64,000 nucleotides of DNA, taken from contig NZ_BDCE01000006.1 in the NCBI RefSeq assembly GCF_001613345.1, forward strand, positions 1 to 64,000, read 5' to 3'. Under the pieces are notes generated by a model, which was given only the letters and a program-made list of their open reading frames with translations, did not search any database and had not been told where the DNA came from. The DNA is from Nocardia uniformis NBRC 13702. GTDB taxonomy: Bacteria; Actinomycetota; Actinomycetes; Mycobacteriales; Mycobacteriaceae. Below, piece by piece: positions 26,181 to 35,229 of this stretch (the stretch's first letter is position 1; the number at the start of each line of letters is the position of its first letter). The position numbers were made by a program, and so were the translations under genes.

Positions 26181-27053
26181 TCAGACCATCTGTGGGGGGA
26201 AGAGGGTGTTGTAGACCTGCGTGAGAATCAGGTTCACGCCGAAGAGCATCACCGCGGACATGACCACCGCGGTATTCACCGCGTTCGCTACACCGCCCGG
26301 ACCGCCCTTGGCGTTGAGGCCGGTATCGCACGCGATGATGGCCGCCAGCAAGCCGAAGATCAGCGACTTCAGCAGTGCGACGAACAGATCGAAGGTCACC
26401 GCGAACGAGGCGAAGGTTCCGACATAGGAACCCGGTGTGCCGCCCTGGGCGAAGATATTGAATACGTATCCGGTCAGGAAGCCGACGAAAACCACGAAGC
26501 CACACAGCAGTACCGACACCAGCATGGCCGCGCCGAGACGTGGAGCCACCAGGCGGCGCATCGGATCGACACCCATCACCTTCATGGCGTCGATCTCCTC
26601 GCGAATGGTGCGGGAGCCGAGATCGGCACAGATGGCCGAGCCGACCGCGCCCGCGATCATGAGCGAGGTGACCAGCGGCGCGCCCTGCTGGATGATGCCC
26701 AATCCGTTCGCGGCACCGATGAATGAGGTGGCACCGACCTGGCCGGCGACCGAGCCGACCTGGATGGACACGATCACGCCGATCGGAATTGCTACGAGCA
26801 ACGTCGGAGCGGCGGCGACATTGGCCATGAAGGCGCACTGCCGGATGAACTCACCGAACGGGAAGCGCTTACGAAAGATGGCTATGAAGAGTTCGGCGAC
26901 TGCCGAGACTCCCATCGCCATCATGCGACCACCGGTTTCGAGGGACCGTTTCGGATGGTCCTCCCAGTACCCTTTGGCCCAGTCGGTCGCTGCGTTGAGT
27001 CGCGATTCCCTTGATGACCCGGCCCCTCCCGGACTCTTGGTCAACTGCACCAC
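26181..27053 (-). CDS. yrbEA: MlaE-family ABC permease YrbEA
   Basis: 290 aa, first gene of the mce operon. Membrane segments begin around residue 75; the MlaE loop reads GAVGSAICADLGSRTIREEIDAMKVMGVDPMRRLVAPR. The first of two adjacent GTG codons (27053) is chosen because GAGAGGGG lies 6 bases upstream. Forms the permease with YrbEB. Likely repressed by a KstR-type protein through the palindrome at 27238-27253. Confidence 0.93.
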   Translation of the reverse strand: MVQLTKSPGGAGSSRESRLNAATDWAKGYWEDHPKRSLETGGRMMAMGVSAVAELFIAIFRKRFPFGEFIRQCAFMANVAAAPTLLVAIPIGVIVSIQVGSVAGQVGATSFIGAANGLGIIQQGAPLVTSLMIAGAVGSAICADLGSRTIREEIDAMKVMGVDPMRRLVAPRLGAAMLVSVLLCGFVVFVGFLTGYVFNIFAQGGTPGSYVGTFASFAVTFDLFVALLKSLIFGLLAAIIACDTGLNAKGGPGGVANAVNTAVVMSAVMLFGVNLILTQVYNTLFPPQMV

Positions 27054-27537
27054 TCGATACCCCTCTCGACGCCGGTGACCTGCCTCCGGCGACTGTTGCT
27101 TGACGCACCTTACTACGGAGTTAGGAAAAACACATCACAGTCCTGTGCTACTCGTCATAGAGCAGGATCACTTTGTCTGAACTGATGTGACCAGCAGCAA
27201 CATGGTTGGTTGGGTTCACAAAGAACCAGGCAGATATCTAGAACTTGTTCTAGTTCAGCAAGTCGTTCGCGCCGATCTCGAGACAATTACAAAGCCCCCC
27301 GAATAATTAAATTGGATAAAACTTATCCGAAATCGACATGACGCGGGATTGTTCGGCGCTAGTTCGGGCGATTGCGCGAACGATCTCGGGGCACTCTCTC
27401 GCAACATCGACGGAACTTCTGGCGATGTCAGGACACGGCTGGGCAACATCGGGCAGTACAAGCGTCGATCCGGGACGAATACTGACAGGATGAGACGACA
27501 GTCAGTGTGAATAGCAGCATCCGACGTCTGGAGGGTC
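27054..27537. promoter_or_regulatory. 484-bp divergent regulatory region, mce operon / S1 protease
   Basis: No gene seen. Distinctly AT-rich around 27285-27340 compared with the rest of the window, with a GGATAA-AAC-TTATCC dyad (27312-27326). Contains the KstR-type palindrome at 27238-27253 and a GGTTC-ACAAA-GAACC dyad just upstream. The protease ribosome binding site is GGAGGG before 27538. Confidence 0.55.
27238..27253. promoter_or_regulatory. KstR-type operator upstream of mce operon
   Basis: CTAGAACTTGTTCTAG has perfect 7-bp arms and a 2-bp centre. Its inner 14 bp fit the published KstR motif TnnAACnnGTTnnA at every fixed position. KstR is the TetR repressor of cholesterol catabolism and of mce4 in mycobacteria and rhodococci. 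The site lies about 185 bp before the yrbEA start. Confidence 0.6.
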
Positions 27538-28212
27538 ATGTTCAGGAAACTCGCCGGGGTGGCACACGCCGCCTTTGCCGTCGCGATGAGCGCGGCACTG
27601 CTCGGGGCGGGAGCCGGGGCCGCGCAAGCAGATCCCGCACCGCCGGTGCTGGGTGGGGGCTCCGGAATCGTGATCGACAACGAATTCGAGTGCACGCTGA
27701 CCACGATCGGCCACGATAACGCGGGCCGACTGGTCGGACTCACCGCCGGACACTGCGGTGATCCCGGCGCCCAGGTGTACGCCGAGGTCGCCCGTAACTA
27801 CGGCGTGATCGGCAAGTTCGTGTATTCCAACCACGAACTCGACTACGCCGTCATCGAGTTCCAGCCCGGCCGTGTCATTCCGGTGAACCGGATCGGCAAT
27901 GTCGCCATCACCAATCTCGGTGCTCCGCCGCAGTTCCCGATGATCGTCTGCAAGGAAGGCCGCACCACCGGCAATACCTGCGGGCTCACCTGGGGCGATG
28001 TCTTCGGCACCAATTACGAGACATGGACCCAGATGTGCGTCGTAGAAGGTGATTCCGGTGCGCCGGTCGTCGTCGGCAGCACGCTGGTCGGCATGGTGAA
28101 CGCGTATCTGGCACTCGCCTGCTTCGGTCCCGAGGTCGGCACCAATATGACCGCCATCATGGACGACATCAATGCGCGCGGTGGTACGGGAGCCGGGTAC
28201 CGCCCGATCTAG
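27538..28212 (+). CDS. Secreted chymotrypsin-fold (S1 family) serine protease
   Basis: 224 aa with a clear signal peptide (cleavage after AQA, about residue 31). The full catalytic triad can be placed: His in LTAGHCG, Asp in HELDYAVIEF, Ser in VEGDSGAPV. Cysteine pairs flank the His and Ser as in streptogrisin-like enzymes. It lacks a large pro-domain; only a short stretch precedes the protease core, so it may be a small, directly active or chaperone-like protease. ATG 27538 has GGAGGG upstream. Tail-to-tail with the LppU-like gene. Confidence 0.85.
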   Translation: MFRKLAGVAHAAFAVAMSAALLGAGAGAAQADPAPPVLGGGSGIVIDNEFECTLTTIGHDNAGRLVGLTAGHCGDPGAQVYAEVARNYGVIGKFVYSNHELDYAVIEFQPGRVIPVNRIGNVAITNLGAPPQFPMIVCKEGRTTGNTCGLTWGDVFGTNYETWTQMCVVEGDSGAPVVVGSTLVGMVNAYLALACFGPEVGTNMTAIMDDINARGGTGAGYRPI

Positions 28213-28242
28213 ATCGGCGCACCTCGTCATCCCGGGAGCTCA

Positions 28243-28276
28243 GCGGGGCGGTGATCCGAGTGGATCACCGCCCCGC
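28243..28276. terminator. Bidirectional terminator hairpin
   Basis: A 15-bp perfect stem (28243-28257 with 28262-28276) and 4-base loop GAGT, midway between the convergent stops of the protease and the LppU-like gene. Confidence 0.75.
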
Positions 28277-28302
28277 CGCGTGTTCTGTCGAGTCCTATTC
28301 CG

Positions 28303-28917
28303 CTACAGGCTGGTTACACAGACGACGAAGCGGCGTTCGTCGTAGACATAGCCCTGGTCACCCAGGCTGCAGGAGTCGACGCTGGTGGTGTTCTTCTCGA
28401 TCGCCAGCACCTTCACCCCCTCGGTGGTGGCGGTCGAATCGCAGGAGATACGTGCCGGATCCTCACCGCCGAGCTCGAGGCAGTCGCCGATGACCCAGTC
28501 GATATCCAGGCACAGCGCACCGGTCTCGATATCGTTCAAGGTCTCGTAGTACGCCTGGTCGACATCGGTGGGGCACTGGTCGTTCGTGCGGGCCTTGCCG
28601 ACCACCTTGTAATTGGAGGATTCCGAACCGCAGGTCGCCGCCTCGATGGTGGCGTTCTCGGTGGTGCCGCCGAGCTTCACGCAGTCGCCGATACTGGCCT
28701 GGAAGTCGGTGGAGCCGCCCTTGTTCACCGTGGTCGGCGCGGGCTTGGTGGTGGTGGGAGCCGACTTCGTGGTCGTCGAGCTGCTGCTGGTCGGCCCGTC
28801 ACCGTCGGCGGCCAGCGCGGTGCCGGTCACGGTGGCGCCACAGCCCGTGACGACCAGGGCGGCGGCAGCGGCGAACGCCGAGACGGCGACCCGGAGGGAA
28901 AACGACTGTCGCGACAC
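28303..28917 (-). CDS. LppU-like lipoprotein
   Basis: 204 aa. Starts at GTG 28917 (AGGA upstream). Signal peptide ends in the lipobox VTGC, then a Ser/Thr/Pro linker (SSSSTTTKSAPTTTKPAPTT). The exported part is two related units, each beginning with GDC and a Leu-Gly-Gly turn (IGDCVKLGGT at about 95 and IGDCLELGGE at about 150), with six or more cysteines that probably pair. This matches mycobacterial LppU-type proteins of unknown function. The apparent N-terminal extension to 29130 overlaps the P450 gene and is rejected. Confidence 0.78.
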   Translation of the reverse strand: MSRQSFSLRVAVSAFAAAAALVVTGCGATVTGTALAADGDGPTSSSSTTTKSAPTTTKPAPTTVNKGGSTDFQASIGDCVKLGGTTENATIEAATCGSESSNYKVVGKARTNDQCPTDVDQAYYETLNDIETGALCLDIDWVIGDCLELGGEDPARISCDSTATTEGVKVLAIEKNTTSVDSCSLGDQGYVYDERRFVVCVTSL

Positions 28918-29067
28918 GATGAGTCCTAAATCCTTAGATTGTCTAGCTTTTCCGTCAGCAAATGCATACACGACCCGGCGGGGCGCGTCGACCTCGAAGC
29001 CCGGCGGGATCAGGCACCGAACCCGACGGAATCGAACCCGTCGACGGCGAGGAACGTAGTGCCGGAT

Positions 29068-30438
29068 ATGAGTGCCGAGACCGGACCGGTCGGGACCGCG
29101 CCACGCGCGCCGCGCCCGGTGCTGTTGCACGCGCTGCTGGCCGGGCTCGATTTCGACCGGTACTTCCGGTGGCGGCGAACACGGGACGGGGATCCGTTCC
29201 TGGTGCGGTTTCCCGGGTTCGGGTCGGCATTGTTCACCGGCAGTGCGGCCGGGGCCCGGGAAGTGTTCCGAGCACCGGCGGATTCGGTGCGGCCGCCGCT
29301 GCCGAATCCGATCGAGCCGATGGTCGGGCCTTCCTCATTGATACTGACCCGCGGCGCGCAGCATCGGCGGGATCGGACTTTGCTCGCGCCCGCATTCCAC
29401 GGCGGCCGAATTCGCACCTACGGCAGCATTATTCGAGATGCGGCAGCAGCCGAGCTGGATGGTGAACGGACCGGGACGCCCTGGCGGAGCGGAACGCGGA
29501 TCGATGCGCGGGCGGCGGCACGGGCCATAACTCTGCGGGTGGTACTCGCGGTGGTGCTCGGAGTGGACGATGAACGCCGCCGCGACGAATATTGCGCCGC
29601 TACAACGGAATTCCTGAACACTTACGGAGGAGCGCTGATGTTGATTCCGGCGCTGCGCCGGGAAGTATTCGGGCGTGCGCCCTGGAATCGTTTCATCGCG
29701 GCGCGGGATCGGCTCGACGCCCTGATCGATCGCGAAATCGCTTGTCGCAGAACCAGTGTACCGGGTACGGACATTCTCGGATCGCTGCTCGACACCCGTT
29801 ATGACGACGGCAGTGTGATTACCGATGCCGAATTGCGGGATCAGGTGCGGACCCTATTGGTGGCGGGGCACGAGACCACGGCGACCGTACTCGTGTGGGC
29901 GCTGTATCGACTGCACCGCGAGCCGGCGGCGCTGCGGCGACTGCGGGCGGAGCTGGCGGCGCATGCCGGCGCGGAACCCGCGGACATCGCGCGGCTGCCC
30001 TATCTGGACGCGGTATGCCAGGAAACCTTGCGGTTGCATCCACCGGTGCCGATTGTGCTGCGGCGGCTCACCGGTGAGTTCACCCTGCGCGGACAGCGGT
30101 TGGTGGCGGGGGACACCATGGGGGTGGCGGTGCCGCTACTGCACTCCGACCCGGCGGTGTGGGCGCGACCACGGCAGTTCCGTCCCGAACGGTTTCTCGA
30201 ACGGCATTACGGGCCTTTCGAATTCGCACCCTTCGGCGGTGGGCACCGGCGGTGCGTCGGTGCGGCGCTGGCGGACTACGAGTTGCGGATCGTGCTCGCC
30301 ACCGTGCTGGGCCGGGCGCGACTGCGTCTGTCGCCGCGGTTCGCACAGGGGCGGATACCGATATCGGTGCCACACAACATCGCGACCGGTCCGCGTGTGG
30401 CCATTACCTTCGATGTCCTCGAATCCGGTAGCGAATAG
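29068..30438 (+). CDS. Cytochrome P450
   Basis: 456 aa, soluble bacterial P450 length. All diagnostic motifs are present: I-helix oxygen-binding AGHETTAT (about residue 270), K-helix ETLR (QETLRLHPPVP), and the heme-binding loop FGGGHRRCVGAA with the thiolate Cys near residue 400. It monooxygenates an unknown hydrophobic substrate with electrons from a ferredoxin not encoded nearby. ATG 29068 is the first methionine with a family-like N-terminus; GTG 29059 is possible. Divergent from the LppU-like gene. Confidence 0.93.
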   Translation: MSAETGPVGTAPRAPRPVLLHALLAGLDFDRYFRWRRTRDGDPFLVRFPGFGSALFTGSAAGAREVFRAPADSVRPPLPNPIEPMVGPSSLILTRGAQHRRDRTLLAPAFHGGRIRTYGSIIRDAAAAELDGERTGTPWRSGTRIDARAAARAITLRVVLAVVLGVDDERRRDEYCAATTEFLNTYGGALMLIPALRREVFGRAPWNRFIAARDRLDALIDREIACRRTSVPGTDILGSLLDTRYDDGSVITDAELRDQVRTLLVAGHETTATVLVWALYRLHREPAALRRLRAELAAHAGAEPADIARLPYLDAVCQETLRLHPPVPIVLRRLTGEFTLRGQRLVAGDTMGVAVPLLHSDPAVWARPRQFRPERFLERHYGPFEFAPFGGGHRRCVGAALADYELRIVLATVLGRARLRLSPRFAQGRIPISVPHNIATGPRVAITFDVLESGSE

Positions 30439-30741
30439 AGTGATTTCTGTCACAGCCATGTTTGAGACCGTGACAACCGGGTTCGCGACCTGCCCCGTGG
30501 ACCGTGGGGCGAATCGCCGGGGCGAACGGCATGTTCACACCCGGTAAGTCGCCCACCCACGTCAGTGTGACACGTCGCACATCGACTGGTTTGTATATAT
30601 AACTGCCAGAAGGCAATTGGCATGCCGGTGATCGCACGGTAGGAATGAACGCGGGGTTGGGACCTGCCGCGAGATCTACTCGCGCTCTACGCGCGCCTGA
30701 AAGATGCGCGCGTGAACCGAAGTACCGGAGAGGACTGAGCC
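30439..30741. other. 303-bp intergenic region upstream of the L,D-transpeptidase
   Basis: No gene. Contains TGTCACAGCC and CGTGACAACC spaced about 27 bp apart, an AT-rich run TTTGTATATATAA near 30590, and the small hairpin TGCC-AGAA-GGCA (30604-30615). Likely holds the ldt promoter and possibly an operator. Confidence 0.4.
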
Positions 30742-31644
30742 TTGCGCACGACCACGTACCGGAGAACGGGACTCCTTGCCCTTGCCGCCAGCGCGGCCGC
30801 CGGACTGGTGCTGGCCGCCCCCGCACAGGCCGCACCGCTGTGGCCGGGCGGACCCGATATCGGATTGCCGTCGGCCGTCATGCCGCAGCCCACGCCCGGT
30901 GACACCCCGGACTCGCCCAATGCGAAGGCGCCGGTGCCGCCGGCCAACTTCACCGCGCCGAATATCAACCCCGGCGACGGCGAGGTGGTGGGCGTCGCCC
31001 AGCCGATCATCATCAACTTCAAGGAACCGGTCACCGACCACGAGACCGCCGAGAAGGCCATCCGCATCACCTCCACCAATAAGGTGGACGGCCACTTCTA
31101 CTGGCACGGCGATAAGCAGGTGCGGTGGCGGCCCGAGTCGTTCTGGCCCGCCGGATCCCAGATCACCGTCGAGGCGGGCGGCACCCACACCGCCTACGAG
31201 ATCGGCGACGAATTCATCGCCACCGCCGATGACACCACCCATGAGATCACCGTGACCCGCAATGGCGAGGTCGTCCGGGTGATGCCGACGTCGATGGGCA
31301 AGCCGAAGCACGAAACCCCGAACGGCACCTACATCGTCAGCGAACGCAATCGCAAGATGATCATGGACTCGTCCACCTACGGCGTGCCGACGACCGACCC
31401 CGAGGGCTACAAACTCGATGTCGAATACGCGGTGCGCATGTCCAACAGCGGCATCTTCATCCACTCGGCCCCGTGGTCGGTTGGACAGCAGGGTGTTTCC
31501 AACGCGTCGCACGGCTGCCTGAATATCAGCCCGGCGGACGCGCAGTGGTACTTCGAGAACGTGAAGAAGGGTGACCCGGTGGTTGTACAGAACACCACCG
31601 GCGGAACCCTCAGCAAGGGTGACGGATACGGCGACTGGAACTGA
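30742..31644 (+). CDS. Secreted L,D-transpeptidase (YkuD, Ig-like domain)
   Basis: 300 aa. Signal peptide (LALAASAAAGLVLAAPAQA), a Pro-rich linker, an Ig-like domain (about 75-160; GEVVGVAQPIIINFKEPV) and a YkuD catalytic domain whose active site is HSAPWS...NASHGCLNI with the nucleophilic Cys. It makes 3-3 cross-links in peptidoglycan or attaches proteins to it, outside the membrane. TTG start at 30742 is supported by GGAGAGGA 7 bases upstream. Its last codons plus terminator are duplicated at 36319-36392. Confidence 0.92.
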   Translation: MRTTTYRRTGLLALAASAAAGLVLAAPAQAAPLWPGGPDIGLPSAVMPQPTPGDTPDSPNAKAPVPPANFTAPNINPGDGEVVGVAQPIIINFKEPVTDHETAEKAIRITSTNKVDGHFYWHGDKQVRWRPESFWPAGSQITVEAGGTHTAYEIGDEFIATADDTTHEITVTRNGEVVRVMPTSMGKPKHETPNGTYIVSERNRKMIMDSSTYGVPTTDPEGYKLDVEYAVRMSNSGIFIHSAPWSVGQQGVSNASHGCLNISPADAQWYFENVKKGDPVVVQNTTGGTLSKGDGYGDWN

Positions 31645-31650
31645 GGTTTC
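31620..31650 (+). repeat. 31-bp direct repeat, left copy (ldt 3' end)
   Basis: Covers the final codons (DGYGDWN) and stop of the L,D-transpeptidase and the first bases beyond. Identical to 36319-36349; similarity continues at lower identity through both terminators. Confidence 0.85.
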
Positions 31651-31661
31651 CGTCCGTAGGA

Positions 31662-31703
31662 CTGGAGCCCTTGCCCCGACGGGGCAAGGGCTCCAGCTTT
31701 TTT
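31662..31703 (+). terminator. Intrinsic terminator after L,D-transpeptidase
   Basis: 16-bp perfect stem (31662-31677 with 31681-31696), 3-base loop, then CTTTTTTC. A textbook Rho-independent terminator. Confidence 0.92.
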
Positions 31704-31888
31704 CGGGCGGTTTGCTGTCTTGATCGAATCCGCCTCCGAAACGGACTGGGCGGCCCTACTATTCCGCCATGCGCGCGGTGCGGGACGAACTGGACCGAAG
31801 TCGTTCCGGCGATAGTTCGCGCCGACAGTTCAAGATCTGGCCATCTTCAAGTAGCCGGTCGTTAGCTCGGGGCGGGCAGGCTGCGCCA

Positions 31889-32818
31889 GTGCGATCGAGG
31901 CCCGAGCGAGTACTGCCGCAACCGAAGTCACGCGGCTGGCGTGGACGGCCGTGGCAGGACTACGCGCTGTTCCTGGTGCTGGTCGGGCCGAATCTGATCC
32001 TGCTATCGATGTTCGTGTACCGGCCGCTGCTGGACAATATTCGGCTGTCGTTCTTCGACTGGAATATCTCCGATACCGCCGCTACCTTCATCGGCTTCGA
32101 CAACTACCGGGAGTGGTGGGGTCGGGCCGACTCCTGGGAGGTCGTCACCAATACGGTGATCTTCACGCTCGCCGCGGTGGTCGGGAGCATGGTGCTCGGG
32201 TTGGCCCTGGCACTGCTGTTGGATCGGAAGCTCTTCGGGCGCAATGTGGTCCGCTCCGCGGTCTTCGCGCCGTTCGTTATCTCGGGCGCGGCCATCGGCG
32301 TGGCCTTCCAGTTCATCTTCGATCCCGGATTCGGACTGGTACAGGATGTTCTGCACCGGCTCGGCGTGCGGCAGGTGCCGGACTTCTACCAGGATCCGCA
32401 CTGGGCGCTGTTCATGGTGACCGTCACCTATATCTGGAAGAACCTCGGCTACGCCTTCGTCATCTATCTGGCGGCGCTACAGGGGATTCGGACCGATCTC
32501 ATGGAGGCGGCCGAGATCGACGGCGCGAACCGGTGGACAACCTTCACCCGGGTACTGCTACCACAGCTGCGGCCCACCACCTTCTTCCTGTCCATCACCG
32601 TGCTGCTCAACTCCCTACAGGTATTCGACATCATCAATGTGATGACACGCGGCGGGCCGCTCGGCACCGGCACCACCACCATGGTCTTCCAGGTCTATCG
32701 CGAATCCTTCGTCAACTTCCGAGCCGGGTACGGCGCGACCGTGGCCACCATCATGTTCCTGGTGCTGCTCATCGTGACGCTCGTGCAGGTACGCATTATG
32801 GATCGGAGCGAGCGATGA
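31889..32818 (+). CDS. ugpA: Glycerophosphodiester ABC transporter permease UgpA
   Basis: About 309 aa MalF/UgpA-type permease with six membrane helices starting at DYALFLVLVGPNLILLSMFVY and the EAA loop EAAEIDGANRWTTFTRVLLPQLRP that contacts the ATPase. Assigned to the Ugp system because the neighbouring binding protein closely follows mycobacterial UgpB. The start is uncertain: GTG 31889 gives a normal length, while the frame is open to ATG 31769; neither has a strong ribosome binding site. The stop overlaps ugpE as ATGA. Confidence 0.88.
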   Translation: MRSRPERVLPQPKSRGWRGRPWQDYALFLVLVGPNLILLSMFVYRPLLDNIRLSFFDWNISDTAATFIGFDNYREWWGRADSWEVVTNTVIFTLAAVVGSMVLGLALALLLDRKLFGRNVVRSAVFAPFVISGAAIGVAFQFIFDPGFGLVQDVLHRLGVRQVPDFYQDPHWALFMVTVTYIWKNLGYAFVIYLAALQGIRTDLMEAAEIDGANRWTTFTRVLLPQLRPTTFFLSITVLLNSLQVFDIINVMTRGGPLGTGTTTMVFQVYRESFVNFRAGYGATVATIMFLVLLIVTLVQVRIMDRSER

Positions 32819-33669
32819 GCTATGCCAAGGCATTCCGCGATCGGCAACGCGCCGCCACCTGGCTCGGTTACGGGGCGATGGTGTGTGTACTGATCATTGT
32901 CGGGGTCCCGCTGTTCTGGATTGTGATCACCTCGTTCAAGGCACGGCCCGATATCTACACCCAGCCCGCCGTGTACTGGCCGCGCAGCTGGCATCCGGAG
33001 AACTATCGCGAAGCCACCACGCTGCTACCGTTCTGGACCTTCCTGCGGAACTCGGTGATCATCACCCTGATCATCTCGGTGGTGAAGTTCGTACTCGGCG
33101 TACTCAGTGCGTACGGGCTTGTCTTCCTGCGGTTTCCGGGTAAGACCGCGGTATTCCTGGTGATTATCGCGGCACTCATGGTGCCCAATCAGATCACCGT
33201 CATCTCCAACTACGCACTCATCTCACAGCTGGGGTGGCGCAATACCTTCGCCGGCATCATCGTGCCGCTGTGCGGGGTGGCCTTCGGAACCTTCCTGATG
33301 CGCAACCACTTTCTGTCACTGCCCGCGGAGATCATCGAGGCCGCCCGGATGGACGGTGCCGGGTGGTGGCGGCTGCTGACGCGGGTGGTGCTGCCCATGT
33401 CCGGACCGACCATGGTCGCCTTCGCGGTGGTCACACTGGTGAACGAGTGGAACGAGTACCTCTGGCCGTTCCTCATGGCCGATGACACCCGGGTCGCCAC
33501 CCTGCCGGTCGGTCTCACCCTGTTGCAGAACACGGAGAACCCGAGCGTCACCAACTGGGGGCCGGTCATGGCGGGGACGTTGCTGACCATGCTGCCGATT
33601 CTCATCGTCTTCCTCGCCCTGCAACGCCACATGATCAAGGGCCTCACCTCCGGTGCGGTCAAAGGCTGA
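32815..33669 (+). CDS. ugpE: Glycerophosphodiester ABC transporter permease UgpE
   Basis: 284 aa MalG/UgpE-type permease. Six membrane segments, first VCVLIIVGVPLFWIVITSF; EAA loop EAARMDGAGWWRLLTRVVLP near residue 180. Its ATG overlaps the ugpA stop. With UgpA it forms the translocation channel; the order ugpA-ugpE-ugpB-ugpC equals that in M. tuberculosis. Confidence 0.92.
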   Translation: MSYAKAFRDRQRAATWLGYGAMVCVLIIVGVPLFWIVITSFKARPDIYTQPAVYWPRSWHPENYREATTLLPFWTFLRNSVIITLIISVVKFVLGVLSAYGLVFLRFPGKTAVFLVIIAALMVPNQITVISNYALISQLGWRNTFAGIIVPLCGVAFGTFLMRNHFLSLPAEIIEAARMDGAGWWRLLTRVVLPMSGPTMVAFAVVTLVNEWNEYLWPFLMADDTRVATLPVGLTLLQNTENPSVTNWGPVMAGTLLTMLPILIVFLALQRHMIKGLTSGAVKG

Positions 33670-33714
33670 GTTGTTCCGTTCCGCTGAGTTCCACTGCTCT
33701 ACAAGGAGATTCCC

Positions 33715-35043
33715 GTGTCAGATCAACAATTCCCCGGCCTGTCGCGGCGCGGGTTCCTCGGCCTGGCCGGTGCCGCCACCGCCGGTCTCGCGCTGACCGC
33801 CTGTGCGGGTACCGGGGGCGGCGATGAGCAGGAGGGCGACGCCAACGCCATTACCTTCTGGTCCAATCACCCCGGTACCTCCAAGGAGCTGGAGAACGAG
33901 CTGATCAGCCGCTTCCAGACCGAGTACCCGGATCTGAAGGTGAATCTGGTCTCCGCGGGCAAGAACTACGAGGAGGTGTCGCAGCGGTTCAATGCGGCAC
34001 TCTCCGGTGGCGACCTCCCGGATGTGGTTGTGCTGTCCGATGTCTGGTGGTTCAACTACGCGCTGAACGGCTCCATCGAGCCGATGGACAGCCACTTCTC
34101 CTCGGCCGGAGTGGATCTCGCCGACTACGTCGACTCGCTGGCCGCCGACTACGAATTCAACGGTCAGCACTACGCGTTGCCCTACGCGCGGTCGACACCG
34201 CTCTTCTACTACAACAAGGATGTCTGGGCGAAGGCCGGTCTGCCCGAACGTGGTCCGGAGAGCTGGACCGAATTCGACGAGTGGGGCCCGAAGATTCAGT
34301 CGATCGTGGGAGCCGACAAGTGGGCGCACGGCTGGGGTAACGCCAAAGACTACCTGGCATGGACCTTCCAGGGCCCGATGTGGACCTTCGGTGGCCGGTA
34401 CTCCAAGGAGTGGCAGCTGACCTTCAACGACGCCAAGTCGATCGAGGCCGGAAACTACCTGCGCGACAGCATCAATGCCAAGAAGTACGCGAGCGTCCGG
34501 CCGACCCTCCCCGTGGATATCGGTAATGGGCTCGTCGCCTCCGGCATCGCCTCCACCGGTGACCTGAAGTCCATTACGAGCAGTGCCGCCGGAAAGTTCG
34601 ACCTCGGCACCGCCTTCCTGCCGCATCCCAACGGACCGGGCGCGACCACCGGCGGTGCGGGCCTGGCCATTCCGGCGCGCATCTCCGATACTCGCAAGGA
34701 GAATGCGCTGAAGTTCATCGGGTTCATTACCAATGCCGCGAATACGGCGTACTTCTCCCAGGGCACCGGGTATATGCCGGTACGCAAGTCGGCGCTACAG
34801 GATCCGTCCGAGCAGCAGTTCCTGGCCGAGAACCCGAACTCGAAGACGGCCATCGACCAGCTGGCGTTGACCCGATCGCAGGACTACGCCCGGGTATTCA
34901 TCCCGGGCGCGGATCAGATCATCGGCACCGGACTCGAACAGATCGGCCTGCAGAACCGGGACGCGGCGGCCGCCTTCGCGGATGTCACCAACCAGCTCCA
35001 GACCATTATCGACCGGCAGATCCTGCCGAAACTGCCCAAGTAG
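33715..35043 (+). CDS. ugpB: Glycerophosphocholine-binding lipoprotein UgpB
   Basis: 442 aa. N-terminus LSRRGFLGLAGAATAGLALTAC combines a Tat motif with a lipobox, so it should be exported folded and lipidated. Family-1 binding protein with passages that track M. tuberculosis UgpB closely: ITFWSNHPG, VDLADYVDSLAADYEFNG, LPYARSTPLFYYNKDVW, SWTEFDEWGP, GGAGLAIPA, QDYARVF. It captures glycerophosphocholine or related head groups released from phospholipids. GTG 33715 follows AAGGAG at ideal distance. Confidence 0.93.
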   Translation: MSDQQFPGLSRRGFLGLAGAATAGLALTACAGTGGGDEQEGDANAITFWSNHPGTSKELENELISRFQTEYPDLKVNLVSAGKNYEEVSQRFNAALSGGDLPDVVVLSDVWWFNYALNGSIEPMDSHFSSAGVDLADYVDSLAADYEFNGQHYALPYARSTPLFYYNKDVWAKAGLPERGPESWTEFDEWGPKIQSIVGADKWAHGWGNAKDYLAWTFQGPMWTFGGRYSKEWQLTFNDAKSIEAGNYLRDSINAKKYASVRPTLPVDIGNGLVASGIASTGDLKSITSSAAGKFDLGTAFLPHPNGPGATTGGAGLAIPARISDTRKENALKFIGFITNAANTAYFSQGTGYMPVRKSALQDPSEQQFLAENPNSKTAIDQLALTRSQDYARVFIPGADQIIGTGLEQIGLQNRDAAAAFADVTNQLQTIIDRQILPKLPK

Positions 35044-35056
35044 AACTTTGTCCACT

Positions 35057-35081
35057 CGCCCCGGTCGAGAGCATCGGGGCG
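35057..35081 (+). terminator. Weak hairpin between ugpB and ugpC
   Basis: CGCCCCG (35057-35063) pairs with CGGGGCG (35075-35081) across an 11-base loop, 14 bp after the ugpB stop, followed by GTTATTC. Could attenuate read-through into ugpC or protect the upstream mRNA. Confidence 0.35.
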
Positions 35082-35096
35082 GTTATTCACCAACGT

Positions 35097-35225
35097 GACA
35101 ACCGATTTCGCGAGATCCGGGTAACTCACCGGGGACGCCCAGAATTGGTTCGGCACACGACCGGCGGCACGCGTGCGAGACGGACAACGGCTCCAAGCCG
35201 TGCGCTGAAGTCCCGGAGAGGCGGA
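35097..35225 (+). repeat. Dispersed 130-bp repeat, copy B
   Basis: Begins GACAACCGATTTCG, ends GGAGAGGCGGA. Hairpin CGGCT-CCA-AGCCG is retained although its loop differs from the CTC of other copies. The tail provides the GGAGAG Shine-Dalgarno of ugpC. Lies inside the ugp operon. Confidence 0.85.
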
Positions 35226-35229
35226 AAGC

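Noticed and set aside
30470..30520. MtrA-like boxes upstream of the L,D-transpeptidase (GTCACAGCC / GTGACAACC)
   Set aside because: Spacing and second half do not fit the published MtrA direct repeat well enough to annotate as a site.
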